Origin: Voacanga thouarsii
Taxonomy: Eukaryota > Streptophyta > Magnoliopsida > Gentianales > Apocynaceae
Direction: 5' to 3'
Length of the DNA stretch: 64,000 nucleotides
Assembly (NCBI GenBank): GCA_026120185.1
Contig: JANUWF010001281.1
Coordinates: forward strand, 3,328,501-3,392,500
Shown here: positions 26,201 through 37,363 of the stretch, one piece after another
How the letters are laid out: the number at the start of each line of letters is the position of its first letter
Numbering within the stretch: the first letter of the stretch is position 1
Position numbers and translations under genes: made by a program
The notes under the pieces: model-generated
The model's database searches: none
Told to the model about the DNA's origin: nothing
What the model saw: the letters and a program-made list of their open reading frames with translations, nothing else

Positions 26201-26622
26201 GCAATGGCGCTAAAATTTCTCTAGGATGGCTAGGTCTTTTTTGGCCAAGACATGAAGAAGTCTAGGGAGAAGAATTTTCAAAAAGAATGCTAGGATTCGT
26301 AAGAAGTAAAATTCGAACTCGGGTCACCAAGGGAAATCACTAACCTCCCTGCTATTCCAAATCAACTCCAATACTAATATTTCTCTAAGAAATTCTTTCC
26401 ACCCTCATTCTCATCCTTCCATCTCCTCGACTAAACTTCACTTAACCAACTCTTAAACAACACAATTATTTCTCACCAATTAATTCAAATGCAAGAGTAA
26501 CCTTGAAAATCACATGTACCCATGCAAGAATAATTTTAAGGTAGCACGTGAAATGCGAAATGCTATGCAATGCATGACTTTTTTTCCCCATAGTCAAAGG
26601 TGGTTTTGGGCAGGGTATTACA
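23289..26622 (-). repeat. 3' LTR of the chromovirus (3334 bp)
   Basis: In plus-strand reading it goes from TGAAACACCCCACTAC to GGGTATTACA. It is colinear along its whole length with 33937-37267. Read in sense (minus) it starts TGTAATACCC and should end GTGTTACA, but the last bases here are GTGTTTCA. It contains the tRNA-like segment at 26308-26366 and the block shared with the other long LTRs near 23720-24110. Open frames inside (23722-24088, 25114-25402) are not genes. Confidence 0.9.
26308..26366 (-). other. tRNA-like A-box/B-box segment in the 3' LTR
   Basis: On the minus strand it reads GGAATAGCAGGGAGGTTAG, then GACCCGAGTTCGAAT, which resembles an RNA polymerase III B box (GGTTCGAAT). 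It lies about 255 bp inside the sense start of the LTR, the same offset as in the other copies. Confidence 0.45.
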
Positions 26623-26640
26623 TCCCCTCCCCTTTATGAG
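26623..26640 (-). other. Polypurine tract of the chromovirus
   Basis: On the minus strand CTCATAAAGGGGAGGGGA lies directly before the LTR start TGTAATACCC. It primes plus-strand synthesis in this class. Confidence 0.85.
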
Positions 26641-26650
26641 AATTTCGTCC

Positions 26651-27952
26651 TTAAATTCGAATTTCATACCCTTTGAGCATATCTGGATATTTCCGTCTTA
26701 ACCATTCTTCCGTTTCCCATGTTGCATCTTGTACTCCATGATGATCCCAAAGTATTTTCACCATAGGTATCTGCTTGTTTCGAAGGGTCTTGATACTCTG
26801 CTCCAAGATCTTGACTAGTCTCTCCACATAGCTTAGATTCGGTTGCAACTCCAACAGTTCCTTATTAAGTACATGATTTAGATCGAGGTTGTACTTCTTC
26901 AACTGAGATACATGGAAAACATCATGCGTCCCAGCTAGGCCATTAAGTAGGTCCAATCTATAGGCAACCGGCCCAACTTTCTATAATATCGAAAACGGTC
27001 CTAAATACCTAGGACTCAGCTTTCCTCCTCTCGGATGCCTCAGGATTCCTCTGTTAGGAGTTAACTTCAAGAATGCGCAATCACCCACTTGGAACTCCAG
27101 TTCCCTTCTTCTAGAATCTGCATAGCTTTTCTGTCGGCTTTGTACTGCCCTTAGCCTTTCCCGGATAACCTTGACCTTGTTCGTCATTTCCTGAATGCAT
27201 ACCTCACCAATCCTTTTAACGTTCCCCTCTTCCGTCCATCCCTAGTATATCGGTACCTGGCATTTTCGCCCATATAGTGCTTCGTACGGTGCCATTCCAA
27301 TCGATGTCTAATAACTGTTGTTATATACCAATTCTGCATGTGGTAAACACTCGATCCACTTGTCTCTAAAGTCCAAAATACATGCTCAGAGCATGTCCTC
27401 CAGTATCTGGATGACTCTCTCAGATTGACCGTCGGTCTGCGGATGAGCAGAGGTGCTGAATTTTAATGTGGTACCCAAAGACTCTTGAAACTTGCTCCAG
27501 AATCTCGAAGTAAACCTAGGGTCCTTATCCGACATAATCCTTGACGGTACACCATGCAACCTTACAATTTCCCGGGTATACGTCTGAGCCAACTTTTCCA
27601 TCGAGTCATTTACGTTCACTAGTATAAAATGCGCTGTCTTGGTCAGTCGGTCCACTACCACCCAAATTGCATCTTTGTGTGACTTGGTCATCGGAAAGCC
27701 AGTCACAAAATCCATAGTCACCTCTTCCCATTTCCACTTGGGAATCGGTAACGGTTGCAGTAACCCTGCAGATTTCTTATGCTCCACTTTAACCTTCTGA
27801 CACGTCAGGCAGGTTGACACATGCTAAACTACATATCTTTTCGTTCCAGCCGACCAATATTTCTTCTTTAAGTCTTGATACATCTTTCCCTCCCCAGGGT
27901 GTATGGTATACTTGCTCTTGTGAGCTTCATCCAGTATCCTTTTCCTCAAGTC
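26651..27952 (-). pseudogene. Integrase with C-terminal chromodomain (decayed)
   Basis: Read from 27952 downward. First come the remains of the HHCC zinc finger (EAHKSKYTIHPG, then CLTCQKVK). The catalytic core follows with the D,D,E residues visible in MDFVTGFP, IMSDKDPRFTS and TDGQSERVIQ. Then come the GMAPYEALYGRKC block, a basic linker (QKSYADSRRRELEFQVGD) and the PRYLGPF/VAYRLDL module. The end is a chromodomain: MVKILWDHHGVQDATWE followed by RRKYPDMLKG. Chromodomains steer chromovirus integration to particular heterochromatin. At least five in-frame stops interrupt it, including TGA after ILEDML and TAA after NNSY. Confidence 0.85.
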
Positions 27953-28780
27953 TTAGATGTCAGGCACACAAATCCGGTCCCGAAAGTATAATACCCCCTT
28001 CTCGTCGGTCCGGAAATCACTTCCTCCTCTCATGATTTCTTTCTCCTTGAAGGTTTGAAATTCTATACTATCATGTTGGCCTGATGCAGTTTCCTGATCC
28101 AGATTAGGTTTCAGGATCAGGTTGCTCACGCAGATCTTCCTCTCTTGAACTTCCGCCTCTTGCTCTAGGATTTCCTGGACTGCCGACACCTCCTGCATTC
28201 TCAAGTGTGCCATCTTCACTTTTCGACTCAAAGTGTTAGCTACCATATTTGCTTTGCCCGGGTGATAATTAATAGGACACTTATACTCCTCCAAAAACTC
28301 CATCCATCTACGCTGCCGAAGATTCAAGTCCTTCTGCGTGAAAATGTACTTCAAACTCTTATGGTCAGTGAAGACTTCATATTGAGCACCGTACAAGTAA
28401 TGTCACCACTTCTTTAAAGTGAACACTATGGCTGCCAGCTCCAAGTCGTGTGTTGGATAATTAGCTTCATGCGAATTTAGCTTCCTTGACGCATAAGCTA
28501 TAACTTTCCCTTCCTGCATCAGCACAGCTCCTAGACCTTCCTTAGACGCGTCTGTATAGAGTGCATAGGGCTTGTCAGCCTCGGGTAGGCTTAGTACGGG
28601 TGCTGTAATCAACCTCCTTTTAATCTCTTGGAAGCTCTTCTCGCACTTCTCACTCCAAGCAAAAGCAACGTCCTTCTTTAACAGTCGCGTCATCGGTGAA
28701 GCCAGAGTAGAAAATTTTTTAATAAAACACCAATAGTACCCGGCCAACCCAAGGAAATGTCGTATCTCCGTGACGTTCTC
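27953..28780 (-). pseudogene. RNase H domain of the chromovirus pol (decayed)
   Basis: Continues directly from the RT after an in-frame TAG at 28781-28783. It contains [15 protein letters not shown] (the RT-RNase H connection), [16 protein letters not shown] with the first catalytic Asp, [10 protein letters not shown], and [14 protein letters not shown]. After a TGA come [17 protein letters not shown] and [16 protein letters not shown]. The DHKSL and N.VAD.LSRK-like motifs mark Ty3/gypsy RNase H. ANT replaces the usual VAD. The TGA after KKW fits a CGA-to-TGA change. Confidence 0.85.
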
Positions 28781-30052
28781 CTATTGTTTCCAATTAGCTA
28801 CAGCCTCCACCTTAGCAGGGTCCACCTTGATCCTATCCTTGGATATCACATGGCCGAGGAAGGATACCGAGCTTAACCAAAACTCACATTTACTGAACTT
28901 GGCGAAAAGCTTGAATTCCCTCAGCTTCTCCAGGACCAACCTTAAGTGCTCTGCGTGATCCTCCGGGTTCTTGGAGTAGATTAAGATATCATCGATGAAG
29001 ATAACCATGAACTTGTCCAAGTATGGTTGGAAAACGCGATGCATCAAATCCATGAAAACTGTCGGTGCATTGGTTACACCGAACGGCATTACCACGAAAT
29101 CGTAGTGGCCATACCGCGTGTTGAAAGAAGTCTTAGAAATGTCTTCCTTCTTAATCCTCACCTGATAGTATCCTTGCCGCAGGTCCAACTTCGAAAAGCA
29201 GGCGGCGCCTTGAAGTTGATCGAACAACTCGTCGATCAAGGGTAGAGGATATTTATTTTTTATCGTTAGATTGTTTAGTCTCTGATAGTCAATGCATGGC
29301 CTCAATGTACCATCTTTCTTCTTAACAAACAATACCGGGGCTCCCCATGGCGATGTACTCGGTCGGAAGTAGCCTTGCCTCACCAATTCTTCCAATTGCT
29401 TCTTTAACTCCTTCAGCTCCGTCGGTAACATCCGGTATGGGGTTCTTAACACCGGTTTTACTCTAGGAATCAGGTCCACGGTGAACTCAACATCCCGTTT
29501 AGGGGGTAGGGAAGTGAGCTCAATAGGGAAAACATCTGAAAAATCTTTTACAACTTTCGTACTCTCCAAGGTACACTGATCCTTAGGTTTGTTCAAGAGA
29601 TACGCCAAATATCCCGTACATCCTTTCTTGAGCAACTTCTGGGCCTTAGCACCAGCAATCAAAAATTTCAGTTCCTTCGTTCGTCTGCCGTTGAATTCAA
29701 TTACATCCCGACCAGGTCTCACAAACTGCACTGCCTTGATCTTGCAGTCCACACGAGCTCCGTTCTTCGACAACCAGTCTATGCCCAAGATCAGGTCATA
29801 ATCGTCTACGGGTAGAATTATGAGGTCGGCCTCCAAAATCTCCTTCCCTACCTCAACTCCACAACTTTCCATTTTCTTGCCCGCTTCTACCACCTTTCCC
29901 AAGGGTGAACTTACTACTAGGGTATAGGGTAATTCCTTTTCTTCCCAACCGAGATGTGATGCACAAACTTTGCTTACATAAGAGTGTGTGGATCCTGGAT
30001 CTATCAAAACATTAACAAGACGACCTTGGATAGAAAGGTTACCTTCGATCAC
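28781..30052 (-). pseudogene. Protease and reverse transcriptase of the chromovirus
   Basis: The longest intact stretch of the element, about 423 codons. The aspartic protease active site reads [12 protein letters not shown], where most relatives have D-S/T-G. The RT follows with LPPKRDVEF, the [19 protein letters not shown] entry, [46 protein letters not shown] and the catalytic box [12 protein letters not shown], then FLGHVIS. It has no internal stop and all RT catalytic aspartates are present. It ends at TAG 28781, where relatives continue without a stop, so the polyprotein is truncated. The start given is the beginning of the open stretch, not a proven initiation codon. Confidence 0.9.
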
Positions 30053-30055
30053 GGC

Positions 30056-30499
30056 GGCGTCCGCTCCGATTTCCTATCTGTTCAAGGCAAAGACCTTAGC
30101 CTTCACCTGGGGCTTCTGGCCTCCTATTCCAGCTAGTCCAGCAGCAGCACCTTGGTTGACTCCTATTGGCTGGGCGGGGGCTTTCTGCCCAATCCTTAAG
30201 GGTTTAGGGTAGGCATTCCTCAGATGACCTACGTCCCCACAATTGAAGCACCTCCTCACACTCCCGTTGCCCCAGCAATTCCTCTCGGTGTGGCCCCGCT
30301 TTCCATACAGTCAGTAATTTAGGCTGCTTTGCATCGGTCCGGCCATAGGCACTTGAGGCTACTTACTCCGATTTCCCCACGGCATAGAGCCCGCATGTCA
30401 CTTGTTGCTTGAAGGCCTCACGGGTGGACGATTCGGTTGGAAGGGTCGATTCACCGGTCGATGCCGATCTTCATTCTCTGTCCGAGAAGCTGCGTCCAC
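30056..30499 (-). pseudogene. Gag C-terminal part with mutated zinc knuckle
   Basis: Continuation of gag after the inserted LTR. It carries DAASRTENEDRH, a Pro/Arg-rich linker (RPFQPNRPPVRP) and a CCHC knuckle RRCFNCGDVGHLRNAYPKP, in which the final cysteine is tyrosine. A stop lies just downstream (near 30075), before the protease, along with further stops in the linker. Gag packages the RNA; with this knuckle the protein would be impaired. Confidence 0.8.
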
Positions 30500-31946
30500 T
30501 TTGGGGATATGCCCTAGAGTCAATTTGTACTTATACAATTGTCATTATGTTTTTTTATAATAATATGAGGCTTTCCTTTCCATGAATAGTGAGTTTTGTT
30601 TTGTTGGTCATCAAGTACGTGACTTGATAGTAAAACCCTACAATGAATACAATGACTATTCTAAAACTGTCCCTAATCGATTATTATTATTGGAATAATA
30701 ATAAATTAAGATTAGTATGTTTGTGACTTGATGGCTATGTTTTACTGGCCATGGATATTTGTGATATCGAGTCAAGACATAAATAAATGTTAGAGAACAT
30801 TGTATTGGACATGACCCACTGTGAGAGTACTTCATGAAATATGTCATAAGTACTTTCTAGCCATAATAATATTGAAAGTCTTTCGACCTAAATTCAACAT
30901 AGTTTCTTACTTGATAAATTTTATATTTTGACATTGTCTAAAGTTGTCTTTAACCAGATAATAAATTAGACTACTGTTGGATATAGAATAAATCAAGGAG
31001 AGGAATATGATTGATTGTGAAGGAATTTGTCCCTCTCAGTTATGGGAGAGATATCCATGGGCCCCTTGATAAGTTAGATTGTTAAAAATGCATGGCCGTG
31101 CTCAAATATATCAATCTAAGATATTGATATCATTTGTTTGAACAGATCTACTATGAAATCAAGAAATAATTGATTAAGCTTAATAAGGATGACATGCTCC
31201 GTGCCTTATGCTTAATCTGGATATTGTGTGACAAAAGGACTAAATATAAAATTATGGTTTGGTTCAAAGAGATCACCGATCTTCATTTAACCTGGATAGT
31301 TATAATGTTTTGCTAGAAACCGCTTATAACTTGTGGGCCATTTAAATATGATTTAGGCACACTTGTCGGTGTTAAATGAACCTATAGGGTCACACAATAA
31401 GCGAACTTGTTAGGTTATTTTTACGGTGACCAGGTTCGATGAATCTGGATGATATCCAGATTATAAGAATCGACTCGGTAAAATAATTAGTTAAATTACC
31501 GAGATAATGGCAGAATCTTATCATATCAGTTTTAATTTAATTTGAATTTAAATTAGAATATGATAAGATATTATTAGGGTTGGACTCTAAGAGGTTCGAG
31601 GGTTTTTAAGAAAACCCTAGCCGTCTTTTCAATAGTCCAACTTTTCGGTTGAGAACATTCGTGCCATTCTCTACCAGAAAAAGAAAAAAACCTCTCAAAC
31701 CCTAGGTGCTAGCACTCCCCGGGTATCGAGTGAGTTCGCAGTGTGTATCCGATAGAGGACGTTCGCATACTGCAGCGTCTGGTGATTGTTCGGGTTGAAC
31801 GTACAACAGCGCAACCAGAATCGAAGGATTTCGATTACAGCAACCAGAGGTAATTCTTAAAGCTTAGATCTTCTTAATTGTTTACTTGGGTCCTCGGGAG
31901 GGATTCGTGGATGTTTTCCGCGTTTAGGAGTCCACGAATCCTAACA
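30500..31946 (+). mobile_element. Solo copia-type LTR inserted in chromovirus gag
   Basis: The gag frame stops at GTGGAC (30499) and resumes at GTACACCGTCGCCGT (31947 onward), so about 1447 bp interrupts it. The insert starts TTGGGGATATGCCCTAGAG and ends GAGTCCACGAATCCTAACA. The start matches the TGTTGGGATATGCCC-type start common in plant copia LTRs, and ACTTGGGTCCTCGGGAGG near the end is typical U5. No coding sequence is present. The 5-bp target copy is not clean: only AC overlaps, and the left terminal TG appears altered. Orientation is the likely one, from start-like and end-like features. Confidence 0.75.
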
Positions 31947-32686
31947 ACGGCGACGGTGTACGACGTTGGCAGTGATGGAGCTAATGCCTTCCTCAAATCT
32001 AGCCTCAGCCCCTTCACGAATTGTCGGGTGCGCTTCTGCTCCGTGTCTACCAAGCACTTGCAGTACTTGGACAACTGCATAAACCAGGCTGCATACTGAG
32101 CATCGGACATGCCTCCCTGCTTGAGGGTCTGGAACTCATCCTCCCTCTTCTCAGCTACCCATGGAGGGATGTACTCAACCCGAAAAGCTTCCGTAAAGTT
32201 GTCCCAAGTCCTTTCCTACTCCTCTCTGCCCCAGTCACTTCGTACTCACTACCACCATGCCCGAGACGGTCCCCTCAGCCGAAAAGTAGCAAACTTCACC
32301 ATCCTCTCTTTTGAGTACTGCAAGGTAGCAAAAATATCCTCCATCTGTTCAATCCACTGCTCGGCCTTCTCATCCTGCTCCACCTCCCCCTGGAATGTAG
32401 GAGGTTGGAACTTCAGGAAATGCTCCAAGGCCTCATTCTCTCCCCGTGGTGGTTTCCTGGCCACCTTATGCACTTTCTCTGTTAGGTTCTGCAAGATCGA
32501 GGCCATCTTGTTGAAAGCCTGACCCATGGTCACATCTCGTGACCTCTCCGAAGCTAACTCCTGTTCTCGTGGCAAGTGCTCTTCCACGTCGGGTGTGGAA
32601 CGATGCATCTGCTCAAATTCCAGAGTGGAGGATGCACTTACCTGCACAGTTCTACTATGTACGACTATTCTGCGTCTTGGTGCCAT
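31947..32686 (-). pseudogene. Gag N-terminal and capsid part of the chromovirus
   Basis: Starts MAPRRRIVVHSR. A variable N-terminus and a coiled-coil-like stretch (GQAFNKMASILQNLTEKVHKV) come first. The retrotransposon gag domain follows: FLKFQPPTFQGE, AEQWIEQMEDIFATL, RLRGPSRAWW, then after a stop FTEAFRVEYIPPWV, SDAQYAAWFMQLSKYCKCLV and RQFVKGLRLDLRKAL. This is the usual capsid-like order in chromoviruses. It is cut by the solo LTR after SYTVAV. At least two stops follow RAWW. Confidence 0.85.
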
Positions 32687-33001
32687 ATTTGATCACATTC
32701 ACTCAAAGTCAGATAGTTACCAAGGGGAAAAGAGTATGCTTAGGTGCATTATCAGTTAATAGCTATGCTATCCACTCACTTCAAAAGAGAATGTGATAAT
32801 ATTATGCAGGGTAAAATCAAGTAATAAAACTCATGCTTTTCATATAAACCATTCTTTCATAGAAAAGAAAGGGTTATCACATGCGATGCCCTTTTATTTA
32901 ATAAAATAATAAAGCCCTATAAGCAACATGCTTCTTTAAAAAGAATAAACAAACAAAGGAATGCAAATCCCGAAGGAAGAAAAGTAAATGCTGCGGGTCT
33001 T
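32687..33001 (-). other. Untranslated spacer between leader ORF and gag
   Basis: About 315 AT-rich bases with no coding sequence recognised on the element's sense strand. It would act as the gag leader. Confidence 0.6.
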
Positions 33002-33856
33002 CTATACTCGACTCTCTCTAGTTTCAACAGAGACATCGGAGTCGTCAGAGGCTAGTTCCACAAGCCACCCCACGGAGTTATCAGGTCTCCCTATGTAGTC
33101 CCTTGCAAAAGCAACACTCTCACTTGATTGCCCTGGCTCACCCTCATAGCCCCTCTTGGCTCTCATGGCCGTCTCATAAAGCTCATCCAACGCTAATCTA
33201 ACTGCACTCTTAGGCGCAGACCTCGCACTCCTCGAGTCGGATGGATCAAGCAACCCCTCTCTCCTCAACTTAGCATCTATTCCCAGTCCATATCGGAGTC
33301 CACACCCCTTAGGACCCTCTTCTAGCTTCCTCTTTCCCTTATCCACCGCTCCTAGTGCTGACTACCCAAGTTTCCCCTCTCCCGGGGCATCTCCATCCCT
33401 CGGCCTATGTCCTTCACCACTGGGCTCCCTAAGGTCATAGTAAGCAGGAGTCCTATCAACTTCTCCTATCTGCGGGGTCCAGGGAACCTCCATTACCTCC
33501 TCATCCTCTTCTTCTATCCCCGCCATCTCTCCCTCGTTCTCATCGTCTCCCTCATTCCCGAGCTCATCTACCTCTCCCTCACTTAACTCAGCCATCTCCT
33601 CATCTTCCTCTCCCGCACTAACAAACTCGACTACCTCCCGCTCATCATCCCCCTGGTACTCTCCTAGGCTCCCTTCAACCACTATCTCCGCCTCAACTAC
33701 TGGGTCATCTAGCACTGGCGGCTCATTCTCTCACTCCGAATCAGACAAGGGTGGACCAGCTACGGGTAGTAGGGCAGGTGTATTCCCGCAGCCAGTGGGC
33801 CAGTCTCCGACAGCCGATACCACTCTTTTGACCACCCTATAAGCAGAAGGCAAAAC
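33002..33856 (-). pseudogene. Extra acidic ORF in the chromovirus leader, upstream of gag
   Basis: One reading frame of about 280 codons runs between the PBS and gag in sense orientation, broken only by TGA at 33731-33733 and TAG at 33362-33364. Both broken parts stay in the same frame. Order: a basic start (VVKRVVSAVGDW), a very acidic middle rich in Glu/Asp (EEDEEMAELSEGEVDELGN, IEEEDEEVMEVPW), YYDLREPSGEGHRP, a basic patch (DKGKRKLEEGPKG), LAL.ELYETAMRAKRGYEG, and a Ser/Asp/Glu tail. I recognise no domain. A possible short leader intron runs from donor TTTAG/GTAATT near 33913 to acceptor CTGCTTATAG near 33842. Extra ORFs before gag are known in Ogre-type gypsy elements; I know of none standard for Tekay. 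Function unknown. Confidence 0.55.
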
Positions 33857-33920
33857 TTAGTACCAGATCAAAATACTTAGGGAAATAGAACACAGTAAGT
33901 TAACTAATTACCTAAACCAG

Positions 33921-33934
33921 GGCTTTGATACCAC
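33921..33934 (-). other. Primer-binding site (initiator tRNA-Met)
   Basis: On the minus strand TGGTATCAAAGCCC begins two bases after the LTR end. It is complementary to the 3' end of plant initiator tRNA-Met (…GATACCA), with one change from the common TGGTATCAGAGC. Confidence 0.9.
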
Positions 33935-33936
33935 TT

Positions 33937-36900
33937 GTAACACCCCACTGCTACGTACCCTAAAAGGGCGGGGATGTCGCCCCGTCCCGAAGGACAAGGG
34001 GTCTTTAAAATGAGGTATAAAATATAAAGGCAAACCCCAAAAAGATTAACTTAGATAAATAGAGAAAACTCTTATTACATCAGGCTCAAAATGGAGCAAT
34101 ACGAAATAAAACAAATATTGTTCAAAAGCTTAAACAACCATTATCTGCTAGAACCAAAATGGAAAAAAAATAGCAAAAGCTTCAGTTATCACATGCCTCG
34201 CTTACTCAGCATAGTATATCTCCTGAAAACATGATATAAAATAGTGTGAGATTAAATCTCAGTAAGTCATGTGTGTGTACATGGTATTTTAAACAGTTCA
34301 TGTATGCATAAAGAAAACTATTTGCAGAAATATTTGGTAATTTATAAATAATTTCCCTGTTGCAAGGAGAGGGTTTTTCACATAATTCCACTTTATACAA
34401 AACAAATCCACCACTCGAATCAAGGTCATGTCGCCACACATTAGGCTTCACGAGGACAAGGCACCACACTTTGTACACCTTGCCGGGACCAGATTGCCAC
34501 ACGCTGGGCGTTCTGATCAAGGTGAGTGTACAGCTCACCGGGAGAGATACTCCTCCTTCTCAACACCTAACAAAACCATCCGGGTGTCCATGCTGGGAAA
34601 ATAAATAATACCTTACCAAGTACAAATGCTAGTTCGGACCTGCCTGACCAACCAATACTATAGCCTCTTCAAGCCGAGCTTATCTTCTGGAGGTGGCCTC
34701 CTGCCAGAAGACTTACTCTAATCCTCCAAGACTAGTATTGTTAGCCTACTCTTATTGAGTACTCAACAAACATATCCATCAATTCCTGATTCAAAATTTC
34801 CATACCTTGGCTTTGTACAACGTGGTTTTCTTTAAAAGAGTTCTCCAAAAAAAAAAAAAAAAAAGGAGAAAGACTAGTTTTGCTGATAAAATCGTTAGTT
34901 TGATAAAACCGTTTAAAGAGCTAATACCCACATTTACAACCCAAGAAAACATAGTTTAACAATAGCTTCACAAAGCTTTACCTCATAGACTTGCCATCAC
35001 AACATCTAACAAAAGAGTTTATGCAAGGACTTACTTGATATGCCTCAGACAAATGAGATAAAATCACAGCTTACTTTCCTCAATTATCCTCCTGATCTAA
35101 AACCATATAATATCACGATCAGAGTCTCAATTGATTCAAACAAGCTCTAAACTCATTTATTCCCATAACAATTCACAATCCACTATCCAATTCCAAATAA
35201 ATTATCTAAACCCCAAGGTTCATATACTATGACCATATATTCATTAAAGACATGATTATTATATTGAAAAGGCTTGACTTGACCATCACAATTCATCTCC
35301 AACATTACCACAATAAAACATGGCATAGCTATCCATCGAATAGGCTTAGTTAATTACTCGACTCAAACTACCCATTCATCATGCTATTGGACCTCATCAA
35401 CCATATTAAAATTTAATTTCGACATCAAGGGTAAGTATTCTCTTACCTTGCAACAACCGGGTTAGCAAGATCTCGATGCTCCTATGGTAATCGTCCCGAG
35501 TTCATTTGATTAGAAGAGAAAAGCTGCCTTCTTTCGTTCCTTTTGACTGAAAATAAGTAAAAAGGATGAAATCTGCCTTTAGGTGGCGTGATTCAAGGGA
35601 AGAAAAGGCGAAGAATTGATGGAAGAAAGGAATCAAGAGGTTGAGATGGGTTTTCCTTACCTTAGAGGGTGATCGGTTTCTTGCTAGGAGTTGTTCTTGT
35701 GATTTTCGAAAATTGTAGAGAGGGTCTTGCTGGAATTTTTCGTGTAAAATGGAGAGGGTAGTCGGCTACTGTGTTTTAGGGTTAGAGAAGATTGGTTTAG
35801 GGTTAGATAGTGGTGTTTAGAAAGACTCCTAATAGCTTTAGGTTTCTTGGACAGCAAGGGCGAAACTTGCAGCTTGTTGTGCACCTTGTTCCTGCCGACA
35901 TTGAGAGGGTTTAGGAGGAGAAAATATTCTGCAATTTGCTCCCTTATGCTGGCCGAAATATTGCCCAAGAAAAGGGCTAAATGTGTTCAGAGTTTTTGGC
36001 CAAAACAAGGAAGAGTTTGAGTAGGTTTTGGGAGCTAAAATTATGTGCAAGAATGCCTTATGTGCTGTGCGAAATTACTGAACAAAAAGGGAAGAAATTC
36101 TGGGCTGTTTCAGTTGTTGTTCTGCCGCAAACTAGAGAGGAAAAGTGAGGTGTTTAGGTGCTGGAAATTGGCTTAATCAACAGAGAGTTTTGGTGTGCTT
36201 TGGAGTGTAGAGTTTCGTGTGTTAGAGGGTGCAAAGCTGGCAGAAATTTCCTGTACAAAGCTGGCCGAATTTCTGGTTCATAAGCTGGCCAAAATTTTGG
36301 AATTTTAGTGAGTAAAATCTGGTTTTTGTGTGTCTAAGGTAATCTGAATTGATGAGGAGTGTTCTAGGTGTTTTGAGCTAGGGTTTGAAGTGTTGGACTG
36401 CACTTAGAAGTGCTGGAATTTCGGACAGCTTGTGCTGGCATAAGGCTGCCGAAATTCTGCTAGGAAAGGAAAACAAAACCTAGTTGAAGTAGGATTGAAA
36501 TAAAATCTGATTTGCTAAAGGATTTTGGATAAGATTTCCTAGTATTGGAAGAGTTTGAGTTGCGCTAAAATTCCCTCAAAAAGTGGCGGCACTAGCTGGA
36601 AAATTTTCCATATTTTTAGCTAAGGTTCTAGGTTCAAAATCAACAAGGTTTCCGACTAGGAGAATAACTCTTTAATTCCAACTATCCCTTACAAAATCTA
36701 ATAAGTTAAAATCAAGCTGGAATTTTAATTTTTCAGCTAGGGTTTTTCGAAAATCCAAGAGAACAAAAGCTGAAAATAAAGGTGATCTTTATTCACATAA
36801 AAAATCCTTGAATTTAGGAAATAACTATAGAGACTTATTTCCTTAGAGCAATGGCGCTGAAATTTCTCTAGGATGGCTAGGTCTTTTTCGGCCAAGACAT

Positions 36901-37267
36901 GAAGAAGTCTAGGGAGAAGAATTTTCAAAAAGAAAGCTAAGATTCGTAAGAAGTAAAATTCGAACTCGGGTCACGAAGGGAAATCACCAACCTTCCTGCT
37001 ATTCCAAATCAACTCCAATACTAATATTCTCTAAGAAATTCTTTCCACCCTAATTCTCATCCTTCCATCTCCTCGACTAAACTTCACTTAACCAACTCTT
37101 AAACAACACAATTATTTCTCACCAATTAACTCAAATGCAAGAGCAACCTTGAAAATCACATGCACCCATGCAAGAATAATTTTAAGGTAGCACGTGAAAT
37201 GTGAAATGCTATGCAATGCATGACTTTTTTTCCCCATAGTCAAAGGTGGTTTTGGGCGGGTATTACA
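33937..37267 (-). repeat. 5' LTR of the chromovirus (3331 bp)
   Basis: Plus-strand reading runs TGTAACACCCCACTG to GGCGGGTATTACA. It is the colinear partner of 23289-26622 and retains the intact TG...CA ends. It adjoins the PBS on the internal side and TSD ATTCC on the outer side. It contains the tRNA-like segment at 36957-37012. Confidence 0.9.
36957..37012 (-). other. tRNA-like A-box/B-box segment in the 5' LTR
   Basis: The minus strand reads GGAATAGCAGGAAGGTTGG ... GACCCGAGTTCGAAT, about 255 bp from the sense start of the LTR. It matches the copy at 26308-26366. Confidence 0.45.
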
Positions 37268-37272
37268 ATTCC

Positions 37273-37363
37273 TGCACTATCTATGCCATCTATAGGGGAG
37301 ATAGAATCTCACATAGAAGCTACTAATGCAGAAGGTGACGACCCTGATATTGACGACAGATGA
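37273..37363 (+). pseudogene. 3' end of the second CACTA transposase gene
   Basis: After the chromovirus and its TSD the interrupted frame resumes: PALSMPSIGEIESHIEA, then a short acidic tail DDPDIDDR and stop TGA at 37361-37363. It joins in frame with the sequence before 23288 when the insertion and one TSD are removed, which confirms that the retrotransposon landed in this exon. Confidence 0.65.

Larger units (their letters stand above)
23289..37267 (-). mobile_element. Complete Tekay/Del-type chromovirus (Ty3/gypsy), nested in CACTA
   Basis: Both LTRs are present (23289-26622 and 33937-37267), with PPT and initiator-Met PBS at the correct internal borders and all expected domains in gypsy order on the minus strand. 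The TSD is ATTTC (23284-23288) and ATTCC (37268-37272), one mismatch. A C-terminal chromodomain and LTRs above 3 kb point to the Tekay (Del) clade. Gag-pol has several in-frame stops. The LTRs differ at 18 positions in the first 250 bases I compared, but at only 2 in about 100 bases near 25870/36510. It is therefore an old, inactive insertion. Confidence 0.9.

Noticed and set aside
30490..31955. Clean 5-bp TSD around the solo copia LTR in gag
   Set aside because: Left flank (CCACT) and right flank (ACGGC) do not match; only a two-base overlap remains, so the insertion is supported by the split gag frame and LTR ends alone.
32021..32796. Plus-strand frames of 77-137 codons opposite gag
   Set aside because: They are antisense shadows of the minus-strand gag, which has clear family motifs.
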